A stretch of 64,000 nucleotides of DNA from an uncultured Chthonomonas sp. (GCA_903859705.1 CAIONQ010000133.1:1-64000); one strand, 5' to 3'; shown: positions 1 to 8,875, counted from the stretch's first letter. Notes: generated by a model not told the origin, from the letters alone. A program made the numbers and translations.

Positions 1-2
1 CC

Positions 3-125
3 ATTATCCGCCACTTGACATTGAACATATTGAAGCGTGACGAAAGCAAGAACGTGAGCGTCCGACGGAAGCGCAAGAGGGCAGCCAGGGAGACGCAATA
101 CCGCGAGCTACTCCTGAAAAATTAA
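3..125 (+). pseudogene. 3' end of an ISAs1-like (DDE) transposase, cut by the window edge
   Basis: An open frame enters from the left edge and ends at TAA 123-125. The 40 visible residues start with RHLTLNILKRDESK and continue with a basic stretch (RRKRKRAARE) and YRELLLKN. This resembles the conserved C-terminus of ISAs1/H-repeat transposases, where an arginine-histidine-leucine-asparagine-leucine-leucine motif precedes a K-x-K-R-lysine-rich tail. The catalytic residues lie outside the window, so I cannot say whether the element is intact. It reads in the same direction as the next gene. Confidence 0.6.
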
Positions 126-140
126 GATGCGATTCCCGTG
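126..140. repeat. Possible right terminal inverted repeat of the ISAs1-like element
   Basis: Directly after the transposase stop lies GATGCGATTCCCGTG. ISAs1-family elements commonly end a few bases after the transposase stop with a GATGCG...CCCTG-like inverted repeat. The left end is outside the window, so the match cannot be confirmed. Confidence 0.35.
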
Positions 141-260
141 CCGGCATTCCTTGACAATTGCGGGGTGACTGGGTAGACTTTTGCGAGCCTACGGCCCGAT
201 CTGGGGCCGAGCTATTGCGGCACCCACGCTGGGTTGGCCGCGTATCAGGAGACAGGTGAT

Positions 261-998
261 ATGGCCGGTCGAAGCAACAGTACAAGTGCCCGGCAGTCTG
301 GCGGCAAAGGCCGTGGGCTGGCATTTTTCAGGGCAGCCTTTGGCCTGCTGGTTGCCGTTACAGTAAGTTTTGCCCTCGGTTTTTTTGTGTTTGCGCGCAT
401 GGTACATCAAAATAGCAAAAAGCCGCAGGATGCCCCTGTAGCCGCCGGCACTGATGTAGGTACTAAGAAGCACACCAATGAAACGCAAACCGCAAAGAAT
501 GAAAATGTAACTGGCAATACAGACGATACACCAAAGATTAAGAAGCCACTAAAGGATACAGAGAGGCAAAAAGATGGCCCTAAGCTGTTGCCTGAAGAGG
601 ATGGGCAAACCCCTGGAACTGTAGACCCTGCGCCAGGGCGAGATGCCAATGCAGCAGATAACCCTGTTGGGCGTAGCCGCACTACTCCAGGCGGTAGCGA
701 AATACAGGCACCCGGCTCACCAGATTCTCCTAGCACTGTGCCCGATGCAACTGCCGTGCCCAAATCCGGAGTGTACCGCGTGCAGTTGGGCGTGTATTCT
801 ACACGCGGCAAGGCGGAAGAAGTAGTAGAAGCTGCTTCAGATAAAGGATTTAAAACGACGATTCGGGTGATTACAAGGAGCGATCGTACTCTGTATCGCG
901 TTCAGCACAGCTCCCACAAGGATCGCCAGAAGGCGGAAGATGCCGTACAGAAACTTACCGATGCAGGGTTTGACGCAAGCATCGTAAATCCAAATTAG
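261..998 (+). CDS. SPOR-domain membrane protein
   Basis: A 245-residue protein with a short basic cytoplasmic N-terminus, one transmembrane helix (about residues 20-45, rich in Val/Phe/Leu), a long hydrophilic Pro/Gly/Asp/Lys-rich linker, and a C-terminal SPOR-like domain (about 168-245) starting YRVQLGVYST and ending with an AEDAVQKLTDAGF-type helix. SPOR domains bind denuded septal peptidoglycan, so a cell-division or envelope role is likely. The ATG at 261 is preferred over the upstream in-frame TTG (234) because AGGAG (247-251) sits 9 bases before it. The gene lies just downstream of the IS remnant and is followed by an independent promoter. Confidence 0.8.
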   Translation: MAGRSNSTSARQSGGKGRGLAFFRAAFGLLVAVTVSFALGFFVFARMVHQNSKKPQDAPVAAGTDVGTKKHTNETQTAKNENVTGNTDDTPKIKKPLKDTERQKDGPKLLPEEDGQTPGTVDPAPGRDANAADNPVGRSRTTPGGSEIQAPGSPDSPSTVPDATAVPKSGVYRVQLGVYSTRGKAEEVVEAASDKGFKTTIRVITRSDRTLYRVQHSSHKDRQKAEDAVQKLTDAGFDASIVNPN

Positions 999-1097
999 CA
1001 ACGGCGGGCCGGGCATTGCCCAAAAAACGCTGTATTCTTAACCGTTAACCGCCGAAAATTGAGCGTGCAAGCACATAAAAAAACCGCTGCAGGGTAC

Positions 1098-1126
1098 TTG
1101 CGCGTTGGATGCAGAGTGTGTATAAT
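1098..1126 (+). promoter_or_regulatory. Sigma-70-like promoter for the lipoprotein gene
   Basis: TTGCGC (1098-1103) and a perfect TATAAT (1121-1126) are separated by 17 bases, with TGTG directly before the -10 box. The predicted start near 1133 would give a leader of about 210 nt before the ATG at 1343. The rest of the 1000-1342 gap shows no gene and no RNA family that I recognise. Confidence 0.6.
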
Positions 1127-1342
1127 AGCCACGAATGCCCCCACGTGTTGCGTTCCGGCTACCCCCTCCGGCGTCTGGCGGTGTGAATGTGCATGTCTAT
1201 ACTGCGCGTTCACGTAAATCGTGCGCTGAGTAAGGCTGTCTGTCGGCATCAATCTGTTGGCTGGCGGCCCGGTCAGTGGGTGAAAACTGGAACTATCCCG
1301 TGTCCTGAATAGAGGGCACATTCTGGAAGGTAGGAATATTTC

Positions 1343-1861
1343 ATGAGGAACAGGGTGTTCTCGAACTCCCCCCGGGTACAGCTATCCATCCTTCTTGGTA
1401 TGTTGATGGTCGCTGCCCTGTCGTTGGCAGGGTGCGGTGGAGGCGGTGGCGGCAGCAGTTCCAACAATAACGGCGGTAACAACGGCGGAAATGGCGGAAA
1501 CTCTACGCTGGCCACAATTACCGGTGTGGTTAAAGACACCTCTCCCTCCCACGGGCCGATTGCTGGCGCGCACGTTACTGTAACAGGTACCACACGCACG
1601 GCAGTAACCGATGCTACTGGAACCTTCGTTATTACGAATGTACCGCTGAACTCCACAACGCTTACAGTGGCCAGCCCGGACCCGGTTGCGTACTACAACT
1701 ACGCTAACTACAACACCAAGCTTTACGATCTGGTTGCGTGCACACTTCCCCTGCCCAGCCTCGTCGCAGGAGCCAACTCTCCGTTCACGGAGATCGATAT
1801 GTATATCGGTGGCTCCAATCCTCCACCCCCGCCGCCGGTGGGTGGATGCCCCGCCTCTTAG
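1343..1861 (+). CDS. Lipoprotein with a carboxypeptidase-regulatory-like domain
   Basis: A 172-residue protein with a lipoprotein signal peptide ending in the lipobox LAGC (Cys31 as the lipidated residue). A flexible Gly/Ser/Asn linker follows, then a beta-sandwich resembling CarboxypepD_reg (about 55-105: TITGVVKD, AGAHVTVTG, TDATGTFVITNVP). The C-terminus is proline-rich. The family is structural or adhesive and no enzyme residues are visible. It probably sits on the inner face of the outer membrane or on the surface. GGAAGG precedes the ATG. It appears monocistronic, with its own promoter and a strong terminator. Confidence 0.75.
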   Translation: MRNRVFSNSPRVQLSILLGMLMVAALSLAGCGGGGGGSSSNNNGGNNGGNGGNSTLATITGVVKDTSPSHGPIAGAHVTVTGTTRTAVTDATGTFVITNVPLNSTTLTVASPDPVAYYNYANYNTKLYDLVACTLPLPSLVAGANSPFTEIDMYIGGSNPPPPPPVGGCPAS

Positions 1862-1870
1862 TGCAATCCT

Positions 1871-1911
1871 GAACCGCGAAGCGTAGAGTTGCGCTTCGCG
1901 GTTCTTATTTG
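1871..1911 (+). terminator. Rho-independent terminator after the lipoprotein gene
   Basis: A perfect 13-bp stem (GAACCGCGAAGCG at 1871-1883 paired with 1892-1904) with an 8-base loop is followed by TTATTTG. It lies 9 bases after the lipoprotein stop. Confidence 0.9.
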
Positions 1912-1924
1912 TAGTACCCTCACC

Positions 1925-2902
1925 ATGCCTCCCCCGTTCTTACAATCCGTTGCCGCTACACGGGCCAGGCCGTGGATTGTCTCCGCTGCAGTTGTTTGCA
2001 CGCTGGCTGTGGCATACCACTTTGCAGAACCCATACACAGCCCCGGCAACATGTTTAACACCGCTGGTGTGCATGCTGGCATTCACCTTGAGAATGTGCC
2101 GTTTGTTGCCTACTCCGGGCAACGCAGAGCATGGAGCCTCAAGGCAAAAAGTGTGGATATCACCCACTCGCAGTACAGCTCCGCAGCAACAATTCAGAGC
2201 GCACTCATTACCAGCATTACAGATGGACTTCTGTTTCCTTCCGACCCAAATGGGAACGATGGCCTGCTGCCCATAACCGCACAAACCACCGATACTGCCG
2301 GGCATGCAAAGCCTGGTAAAGACACTCCCCTGTTAACTTTTAAGGCACAAACCGGGCACTACTTTGTTGGCTCCACGCACCCCCTGCCTCCGGATCTCGC
2401 GGCAAACTACACATGCCGCTGGCAACTCCAGCTTGAAGGCGGTGTGGCAATACGCACGCGCGATGGGGATGAGCTGAAGACCGAACGCCTCACCATCCTG
2501 GGGATAACAGGAATAAGCAACCACAAAGAGGAACAGAGACTGGAATGTGATGCAGGCGCACTCCTGTCTCGAAAAGACGTATCAATAAATGCGAACAGGT
2601 TGCGCTACGCCCTGGAAGACCATACGGTGGAGCTTCTGAACGGCGTGCGCCTTGTGTTCAAGAGCGGAACGGTACAATCGGAGCGAACATTCTGGGCACT
2701 GCACGAAAACGTGATACGTATTCCGGATAGGTGCTCCGGAACGCTTAACGGCAGCGCATTTAGTGCGGCGATGCTTACTCTCGACCTTAAGAATGAAACC
2801 AGCAAAGCCACGGGCTTCTGGGTGGAATTGAGCCGAGATTCTGAAGATTTGCCCTCCCTGCCCGGCACGGTAACTCCGGCGGCCATCCCACGCAGGCCAT
2901 AG
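1925..2902 (+). CDS. LptC-like LPS-export periplasmic protein
   Basis: A 325-residue protein with one N-terminal transmembrane helix (about residues 10-28) and a large extracytoplasmic part built of beta-rich segments typical of the LptC/OstA fold: an N-terminal strand block (GIHLENVPFVAYSG, RRAWSLKAKSVDI), a mid block with LQLEGGVAIRTRDGDELKTE, and a late block with HTVELLNGVRLVFKSG. LptC anchors at the inner membrane and passes lipopolysaccharide from LptBFG to LptA. It is longer than enterobacterial LptC (about 190). ATG 1925 is chosen because earlier in-frame codons fall inside the preceding terminator. The LptA-like gene follows after 21 bases. The exact family assignment is by pattern only. 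Confidence 0.6.
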   Translation: MPPPFLQSVAATRARPWIVSAAVVCTLAVAYHFAEPIHSPGNMFNTAGVHAGIHLENVPFVAYSGQRRAWSLKAKSVDITHSQYSSAATIQSALITSITDGLLFPSDPNGNDGLLPITAQTTDTAGHAKPGKDTPLLTFKAQTGHYFVGSTHPLPPDLAANYTCRWQLQLEGGVAIRTRDGDELKTERLTILGITGISNHKEEQRLECDAGALLSRKDVSINANRLRYALEDHTVELLNGVRLVFKSGTVQSERTFWALHENVIRIPDRCSGTLNGSAFSAAMLTLDLKNETSKATGFWVELSRDSEDLPSLPGTVTPAAIPRRP

Positions 2903-2923
2903 CGTAACAGGATTGGATAAGAA

Positions 2924-3865
2924 ATGGCTGAATTAAGAACAGATTTGCATCGTTTGATTGTTGCCGCATTCATCTGCGTCGTCGCCACAGGTGGGCTGGC
3001 AATACGAGCATCTTTTGCGCAGGCTCCAACTGCTGCAGGGCCCTCAAAGCCACCCGTTGCGCCGGTAATCATTACCAAAGAAGAGAAAAAGGACGGGTTG
3101 GCTGTAGAGGATTACACGGGTTCTGAACGTACCGGGATTTACAATATTCGCGATTGGGTATACACACGAGCCGACATGGTGGTGCGTGGTACCGCCGCTG
3201 TGTGGGATAAGAATAAGGATACTGTTACAACAGAAAGCCCTATTGTGCTGGATGATGATCGGTATCACATTACGGCAGATACCGCAATTATTGACCATGT
3301 AGATAAGGGTAAAAAAGAGCGAACTGTTACCCTGGTTGGGCATGTTATTCTGGTGCTGAAACCTGAGAAAGCAAAGCCACAACCTGCAGCGCCGGGTGCT
3401 ACCGTGCCAGCGCCGGTACCGGGTGGTAAAACGCCACCTGTAGCCACGGAGAAACCGCAGAGCCAGGATGTTAGTGAAGACCGCAAGCATGGTGGCACAG
3501 CCGTTTGTGATAAACTTGTGTACCAGTCTGCGGGCAAGATATCTACGCTTACAGTGCATGTGATTTTCAAACAGAATTTTGAAGATAAAGATGGCAAGCC
3601 GGTGGAGCGAACGCTTACCTGCGATCATGCTGAGCATGATGGCAAGAAGGATGTCCTTCGCCTGTTTAAGCCCGTGCATTATACAGATAGCAAGAAGCAA
3701 ACAATGGATACCCCGGACGATGTGATCATCGGCACCAAAGAGGGGGAAGAAACTATCAAGGGTACGCACATTAAATTTGAATTCCCGGCAGACAAAGAGG
3801 ACGACGAAGATACGCCGAAATCGAACTCTGGTGCCCAGAAATCGGGACCAAAACCAGCAAAATAG
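2924..3865 (+). CDS. LptA/OstA-like periplasmic protein
   Basis: A 313-residue protein with a signal peptide (about 1-33, cleavage near SFAQA). Repeated beta-strand units alternate charged and hydrophobic residues as in OstA-like domains: RADMVVRGTAAVWDKNKDTV, RYHITADTAIID, RTVTLVGHVILVLK, then after a Pro-rich insert (about 145-180) CDKLVYQSAGKISTLTVH and RTLTCDHAEHDGKKDVLRL. LptA bridges the periplasm as a polymer carrying LPS to LptD. The lysine- and aspartate-rich tail is low complexity. It forms an apparent operon with the LptC-like gene. No lptB, lptF/G or lptD is visible nearby. Confidence 0.65.
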   Translation: MAELRTDLHRLIVAAFICVVATGGLAIRASFAQAPTAAGPSKPPVAPVIITKEEKKDGLAVEDYTGSERTGIYNIRDWVYTRADMVVRGTAAVWDKNKDTVTTESPIVLDDDRYHITADTAIIDHVDKGKKERTVTLVGHVILVLKPEKAKPQPAAPGATVPAPVPGGKTPPVATEKPQSQDVSEDRKHGGTAVCDKLVYQSAGKISTLTVHVIFKQNFEDKDGKPVERTLTCDHAEHDGKKDVLRLFKPVHYTDSKKQTMDTPDDVIIGTKEGEETIKGTHIKFEFPADKEDDEDTPKSNSGAQKSGPKPAK

Positions 3866-3874
3866 CTGCCACAG

Positions 3875-3890
3875 TGTCACACGTGAAACG
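3875..3890. promoter_or_regulatory. Degenerate parS-like sequence
   Basis: TGTCACACGTGAAACG matches 13 of 16 positions of the parS consensus, including the central CACGTGAAAC core. It lies between the LptA-like gene and the 65-residue protein, about 5 kb from the perfect parS at 8876. It may be a weak ParB site or chance. Confidence 0.3.
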
Positions 3891-3970
3891 AGTCGTGCCT
3901 GTTCATCGTCTGCATAACATCAGTATCGGCAAAGCCAGGAAGCTGGTTAGGTATCTCAGAGGAGGAACGG

Positions 3971-4168
3971 ATGGCGAATCTCACCGAAGAACAAAAGAAG
4001 AAGATCGATGAGAAGATCCGGCGATCTGGGTTGAATGAGTATGGGGATCCGCCCGGCACAATGTATACAGGCGGTACTCCACTGTTTAATGAGATGACTG
4101 GGCGTACTATCGACAGGTACGATTATATCCTTCGCAAGCACCCGGATTGGGCAACAGAACTCGGATAA
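3971..4168 (+). CDS. Small conserved-looking hypothetical protein (65 aa)
   Basis: A 65-residue soluble, charged protein: a lysine/glutamate-rich N-terminal helix (LTEEQKKKIDEKIRRSG), then a Gly/Pro segment (YGDPPGTMYTGGTPLFNE) and DRYDYILRKHPDW. A strong GAGGAGG lies 6 bases before the ATG, so it is very probably translated. I have the impression of having seen similar short proteins with a GTMY-GGTPLF core annotated as hypothetical in other bacteria, but no function is known to me. It lies 22 bases upstream of the subtilase gene and may be co-transcribed with it. Confidence 0.7.
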   Translation: MANLTEEQKKKIDEKIRRSGLNEYGDPPGTMYTGGTPLFNEMTGRTIDRYDYILRKHPDWATELG

Positions 4169-4190
4169 AATACAGGTAGGGCACCAGAGC

Positions 4191-6029
4191 ATGAGCGAGC
4201 AGAACAACCGAAATACCGCAGGTTTGCGCAGGGCCGGAGCCATTGTGCTGCTTCTGGGTGCCCTTCCCATACTCTTTTCTTCGTTTTCCGCTACTGGGCC
4301 AGCATCAAATCCGCTGCCTCAAGGAGTGAACGAGGCAGATTGGGTTATTCCTGGCGAAATTAGCATTCAGCTCAAGGCTGGCTCTGGCGATGCAGAGCTC
4401 TCCGCGCTGAGTCGGCTTACGGGCATTGCATTGCAGTGGAACAGCCCGCTTTCCCGCTCTGGAACGGAAGTAGCCGATGGAGTTGTTACCTCGGGCGCCG
4501 GAGCCAGCATTTCACAGATTTTGGCACGGTTGCGTTCCGACCCACGCGTAGAGGCTGCCGATGTAACCCATATCTACAGGGTTCCACAGGGCGAAATGCA
4601 GCGTGCAGTTGCAGAGGCGCCACCGATGCCGGCACGTAGTGCCACGGGTTCTAAGTGGAAACCTAACGACCCCCGCTATGGCGAACAGTGGAATTTCCAG
4701 CTGATTGATGCCGAAGGTGCCTGGGAGCAAACGCACGGTAAGGGAACTGTTGTTGCTGTAATTGATACCGGTGTTGCTTACAAAGATACCGACCAGGGGA
4801 AACAAAGCCGCGATTTTGGCAGCACTCAGTTTGTACCCGGCTACGATTTTGTACACCGCAATGCTGTGCCATATGACGACAATGGGCACGGCACACATGT
4901 TGCTGGCACAATATCCGAATCTACCGATAATGGCGAAGGGGTGGCAGGCTTAGCATTTGAGTCTAAGATCATGCCCCTGAAGGTGCTTACCGGTTATGGG
5001 TCTGGGTCGTCTAGGGATATTGCTGAGGCCATTCGGTGGGCCGCAGATCATGGCGCAAATGTCATTAATATGAGCCTTGGTTCGCCGTTTCCAGATTCGC
5101 TTATTGGCTCTGCTTGCCGATATGCGTATCAAAAGGGCGTTACCATTGTGTGCGCAGCCGGCAACTCCGGCAAAGAGGGCGTTGGTTACCCGGCAGCGTT
5201 TAAGGAGTGCATCGCGGTTTCATCGGTTGGCCCCGGCGGAGAGCTAAGCTACTTCTCATCCTGGGGTAAGCAGGTGGCCATTTCTGCGCCGGGTGGAGAC
5301 AAAAATGCCGGAGGCGAAAGCGGAGGCATACTGCAGAACACTGTGCTGCCAGATGACAATGGCGCGCTTGTAGACGGGTACTACGCGTTTCAGGGCACTT
5401 CCATGGCCTCACCGCATGTTGCTGCTGCTGCTGCCATGGTGTATTCTCGCGGAATTCATCGCCCCGAAGATGTGCGCGCTGTGCTGCTAAAATCAGCACG
5501 CAGCAAGGGCCCTGTGAAGAAGTATGGTGCGGGAATCCTGAATGTGAGTGATGCAGTGCGGCTGGCTGGCCGCAGCTATGGCGATGCCGTATCTCGCTTC
5601 TGGATGGTTGCGGGCTTGTTTTTATTTGCTGGCCTGCTTGGCCGGGCTACTAAGAAGAGCTCTTATGCTCCAGGTGGCTCCCCATTCTGGTGTGCCGCCT
5701 CGGTGGCATTTGGGCTACTATTTCCGGATTGGGTTGCCGGGTATGCAGGTGCTGGTTCGCTCTGGAATCTGGTTGGTCACAGTGTTTTGGTTCCAGCTGC
5801 CCTGCTTACCATGGGCGCCAACGGCAACGAACGCCGGCTCCTCGGCTGGATGTCTGCTGGCCTGATGGCGCATTTTGGATGGGTGATTATGCGAGGTACT
5901 GCCCCCTTTAGCTCTACAATAGGCATCGCAGAGCTCCTTCCATGGGCGGCCTCCAACTTTATAGTGGGCTTCGGTTTGATAGTTTCGGCACTGGCTGCCC
6001 CACGAGATAGCTTCTCTCGAAGGCATTAG
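4191..6029 (+). CDS. Membrane-anchored subtilisin-like (S8) serine protease
   Basis: A 612-residue protein with an N-terminal signal/anchor helix (about 14-33), a propeptide-like region (about 45-135, GEISIQLKAG...RVEAADVTHIYRVP) and an S8 catalytic domain (about 165-455). The triad is visible: Asp192 (VIDTG), His233 (NGHGTHVAG) and Ser404 (GTSMASPH), with Asn325 (AAGNS) as the oxyanion residue. The C-terminal 140 residues are unusual. They form about four to five hydrophobic helices, so the protease would be tethered at both ends and face outside the cytoplasm. Its stop overlaps the stop of the convergent helicase gene by four bases. Confidence 0.85.
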   Translation: MSEQNNRNTAGLRRAGAIVLLLGALPILFSSFSATGPASNPLPQGVNEADWVIPGEISIQLKAGSGDAELSALSRLTGIALQWNSPLSRSGTEVADGVVTSGAGASISQILARLRSDPRVEAADVTHIYRVPQGEMQRAVAEAPPMPARSATGSKWKPNDPRYGEQWNFQLIDAEGAWEQTHGKGTVVAVIDTGVAYKDTDQGKQSRDFGSTQFVPGYDFVHRNAVPYDDNGHGTHVAGTISESTDNGEGVAGLAFESKIMPLKVLTGYGSGSSRDIAEAIRWAADHGANVINMSLGSPFPDSLIGSACRYAYQKGVTIVCAAGNSGKEGVGYPAAFKECIAVSSVGPGGELSYFSSWGKQVAISAPGGDKNAGGESGGILQNTVLPDDNGALVDGYYAFQGTSMASPHVAAAAAMVYSRGIHRPEDVRAVLLKSARSKGPVKKYGAGILNVSDAVRLAGRSYGDAVSRFWMVAGLFLFAGLLGRATKKSSYAPGGSPFWCAASVAFGLLFPDWVAGYAGAGSLWNLVGHSVLVPAALLTMGANGNERRLLGWMSAGLMAHFGWVIMRGTAPFSSTIGIAELLPWAASNFIVGFGLIVSALAAPRDSFSRRH

Positions 6030-8728
6030 GGAGATGGTGCGCCATGCCGGTGCAGAGCAGCCATCAGGTTGCCATTCAAGAGGCTAACTTGACCATCCGG
6101 AGTGTTCTGGGTGATATCGAGGGCAGAAAATATCATATCTGCCCAGTTAAATCCACGGTTTCTGCCAATATTACCGCAGAGAATCAGGTGCTCGCGTGCA
6201 CGTGTAAGAGCCACATATAGCAGCCTTTTCATCTCCTCAGCATCCCTTTCGAGATGCTGATCAAGCAGGGTTGCGTACGTAGTATCTGGTTTGCCAGTTA
6301 TGCGCGAACCAATTTTTAAGGTGCTCAGGTCTGTGGCAAACAGATCGGCATCACGTGCCAGGAGGCTGCGGGAAAGATCCGCCAGCGCCACCACGGGTGC
6401 CTCCAGCCCCTTTGCCGCATGGATAGTTAGAAAGCGCACTCCGCCTGCCTGCTCACTCTGCGGCTCTCCTATTTCCCTCATCTCCAGCGTCTGAAGTTCG
6501 CGTAACTTCTTCAGTACTTCCGAAATATCGTAATCCTCAGAATACTCTGAAACAACAAACTGCACAAATCTACGAACATTTTCTGCTGCCGCGTCGCCGT
6601 CAGGTTGTGTCCGGAGCTTCTGTTCATATCCCGTAACTCTGAGCACACGCTCAAGAAGCTCTGAAGGTGAGAGAAATGCACAATCATACTGCGCCAGATG
6701 CAGAGCCTCCAGGATGCCCTGAGAGGCCGTGAGATCTGAAGGCGTGAGTGATTTATCATGGAGACAGGAAATGAGCGCTGGATAGATTTCTCCCTGTTTT
6801 CGGTTCGCTCGCCGCAGCAATTCGCACACTGAGGGGAGTGTGATTCCAACAAACGGACTTCTTAAGACGGTTAGCAGTGCAATATCGTCATGCGGGTGTA
6901 GAACTATGGTAAGGAAATCTAGCAGATCACAAATCTCAGTGCAGTGCAGTAATTGGCGATCGGCGCTAGAGGTACTTACCGGGATGCCAGCGCTTTCAAA
7001 GGCCTTTACCCAGGGCTGAATATCTGCATGGCTGCGAAACAGCACCATTACATCGCTCCAGGTAACAGGTTGCCCTTGCCGTACATCATTGCATCCCGAA
7101 ATTGTGATCGCATCTGAATTTACAAGTGCGAGCAGATGCGAGGCAAGCGCTGAAGCTTCAGAGGCAGCATACTGCTGGCGTGCCAGATCGTGCGATACCA
7201 GAAACTCTACACGTGGCCCGCACACCGGAAGATAGGGCTGCCCGGCCGTCATCTCCGCCTTTGCTGGCAATGCATGCGTTGATGTGTTATCAAACACGGC
7301 GCCTACCAGTGTTAGAATCTCTGGCCTTGAACGGAAATTGTGTGTGAGTGATATATGATCGTATTCAGATTTGTTGGGTGCAGCCTGGAAGCGGGAGTGT
7401 AGGTTTTGAAAAATGGCAGGGTCCGCTCCTCGAAAGGAGTAGATGCTCTGGCGTACGTCCCCAACAACAAAGATCGAATTCTGTGATACACATGTATCAC
7501 TGTATTGGTGATTATCAGGCGTTTCCGTTATTTCAGGATGTAGAAGTTGTAGAATGCGCGCCTGGAGTGGATCGGTATCTTGAAACTCATCTACCAGAAT
7601 GTGCCGAAACTGGCTGCGATATCGGGAGCAAACTCCGGGGTTACGATCAAGCATACCTGCGCAGCGGATCTGTAGATCCTCAATATCGAGAGCGCCTGTA
7701 TCTTGTTTAAGTGCGCTATAGTCCTTATCAATCCTGTAGGCAAGCATCAAGATGGCCCGAATTGCCTCAGCTGATTCTCTTTCAATCCTGTAGGTATGTT
7801 CTGCTGAGGCAAGTACTGTACAGGTGTTATGTAATAGGTTTTGGATATTGCGTACGCGATAATTGGCACTTCTATCTGCTTCTGATTTGTTCAACCCGTG
7901 TGGCATGATTCCGGGCTGCTGAAGCAGCCGGAGAGCCTCTGAGAGGCCACTTGTTGGCGCATTTACCACTGGGGGCCGAACTACAGCATCCCTTGCACAG
8001 GTCGCGGCCATGTACAGGCTCTCCAGGCCCTCTGCTGAGGCCGCGTTAACTAGTTGAGTCAGCGCTTGATCAGGGGCGTCTGCAAATATGGGAAGACTGG
8101 CAGGATCTCGATTTTGCGCAAGCCTGCCAATCTCAGTGAGTGAGAGTCCACGCCCCCGCACGTTCCGTAGAATTTTTTCAGCTTCATGGGCCAGCTTCGC
8201 CGGCACAAGGTTGTCTGATTCGGAGGTAAATGGCGTGGTCATTGCCGCACAGATTAGGGCGTGTATTTCGGGGTGTTGAGCCGGTGCAAACAACGCCTCA
8301 TCCAGAGCGGAAAGGGCGCAAGACCGGATTAGCCGTGCAGCCTCAGTGTCGGTAAGAATCTTGAAACCCGGATGCAGGCCGGATTCAAATGGGTTTTCGC
8401 GCAAGATCCGCGCGCAGAAACTATGGATTGTGGATATGTATGCATGTGCAAGGTCGTTACTATGATCTATCAGGTTTTCTTTATGTAGTTCTGCCGCTAT
8501 TCTAAGCTGCATTTCACGCGCAGCGCGGTCTGTAAACGTTATAACGAGAATCCTGGACGCCGCTTCTGAGATTTTCTGCGTTCCGGTAAGACTCTCTGCT
8601 ATAATTTTAGCGTATCGCCGGGCAAGGACCCCCGTTTTGCCGGAGCCTGCGGCTGCTGAAACGCAGATGTTGGGGCTGAGGCTGTTGATAGCTCTGGATT
8701 GTTCCGGCGTAATACCTGCGGCATTCAC
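6026..8728 (-). CDS. UvrD/AddA-type superfamily 1 helicase without a nuclease domain
   Basis: About 900 residues with a complete set of SF1A motifs: Walker A SAAAGSGKTG near the N-terminus, ITFTDRAAREM (Ia), LVDEFQDTDPLQ (II), VVGDVRQSIYSFRGADP (III), LTHNFRSRPEIL (IV), FLTIHAAKGLEAPVV (V) and LLYVALTRAREHL (VI). The order and spacing resemble AddA/RecB rather than UvrD. AddA is normally 1100-1250 residues with a C-terminal PD-(D/E)XK nuclease. Here the protein stops about 50 residues after motif VI, so the nuclease is missing. GTG 8728 is preferred over TTG 8761 because AAAGGA lies 8 bases before it. No addB is adjacent. It probably unwinds DNA in repair. Confidence 0.85.
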   Translation of the reverse strand: MNAAGITPEQSRAINSLSPNICVSAAAGSGKTGVLARRYAKIIAESLTGTQKISEAASRILVITFTDRAAREMQLRIAAELHKENLIDHSNDLAHAYISTIHSFCARILRENPFESGLHPGFKILTDTEAARLIRSCALSALDEALFAPAQHPEIHALICAAMTTPFTSESDNLVPAKLAHEAEKILRNVRGRGLSLTEIGRLAQNRDPASLPIFADAPDQALTQLVNAASAEGLESLYMAATCARDAVVRPPVVNAPTSGLSEALRLLQQPGIMPHGLNKSEADRSANYRVRNIQNLLHNTCTVLASAEHTYRIERESAEAIRAILMLAYRIDKDYSALKQDTGALDIEDLQIRCAGMLDRNPGVCSRYRSQFRHILVDEFQDTDPLQARILQLLHPEITETPDNHQYSDTCVSQNSIFVVGDVRQSIYSFRGADPAIFQNLHSRFQAAPNKSEYDHISLTHNFRSRPEILTLVGAVFDNTSTHALPAKAEMTAGQPYLPVCGPRVEFLVSHDLARQQYAASEASALASHLLALVNSDAITISGCNDVRQGQPVTWSDVMVLFRSHADIQPWVKAFESAGIPVSTSSADRQLLHCTEICDLLDFLTIVLHPHDDIALLTVLRSPFVGITLPSVCELLRRANRKQGEIYPALISCLHDKSLTPSDLTASQGILEALHLAQYDCAFLSPSELLERVLRVTGYEQKLRTQPDGDAAAENVRRFVQFVVSEYSEDYDISEVLKKLRELQTLEMREIGEPQSEQAGGVRFLTIHAAKGLEAPVVALADLSRSLLARDADLFATDLSTLKIGSRITGKPDTTYATLLDQHLERDAEEMKRLLYVALTRAREHLILCGNIGRNRGFNWADMIFSALDITQNTPDGQVSLLNGNLMAALHRHGAPSP

Positions 8729-8875
8729 GAGCGTATCCTTTCCCGTGCTGAACAAACGCAATCGATTTTCCGCTCAGGGCGCAACCCTGGAAGCCATTGT
8801 ACTTAGCCAGTATTCCCATTTCATGGAGTGGTGGCTAGCCGCGATAGTATGATTTGAACGATGCAGAGGGCAATC

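Noticed and set aside
3044-3880. A 278-codon open frame on the reverse strand opposite the LptA-like gene
   Set aside because: It is exactly antisense to a gene with signal peptide and fold motifs, has no ribosome-binding site and is rich in Cys/His/Arg as expected of a shadow frame.
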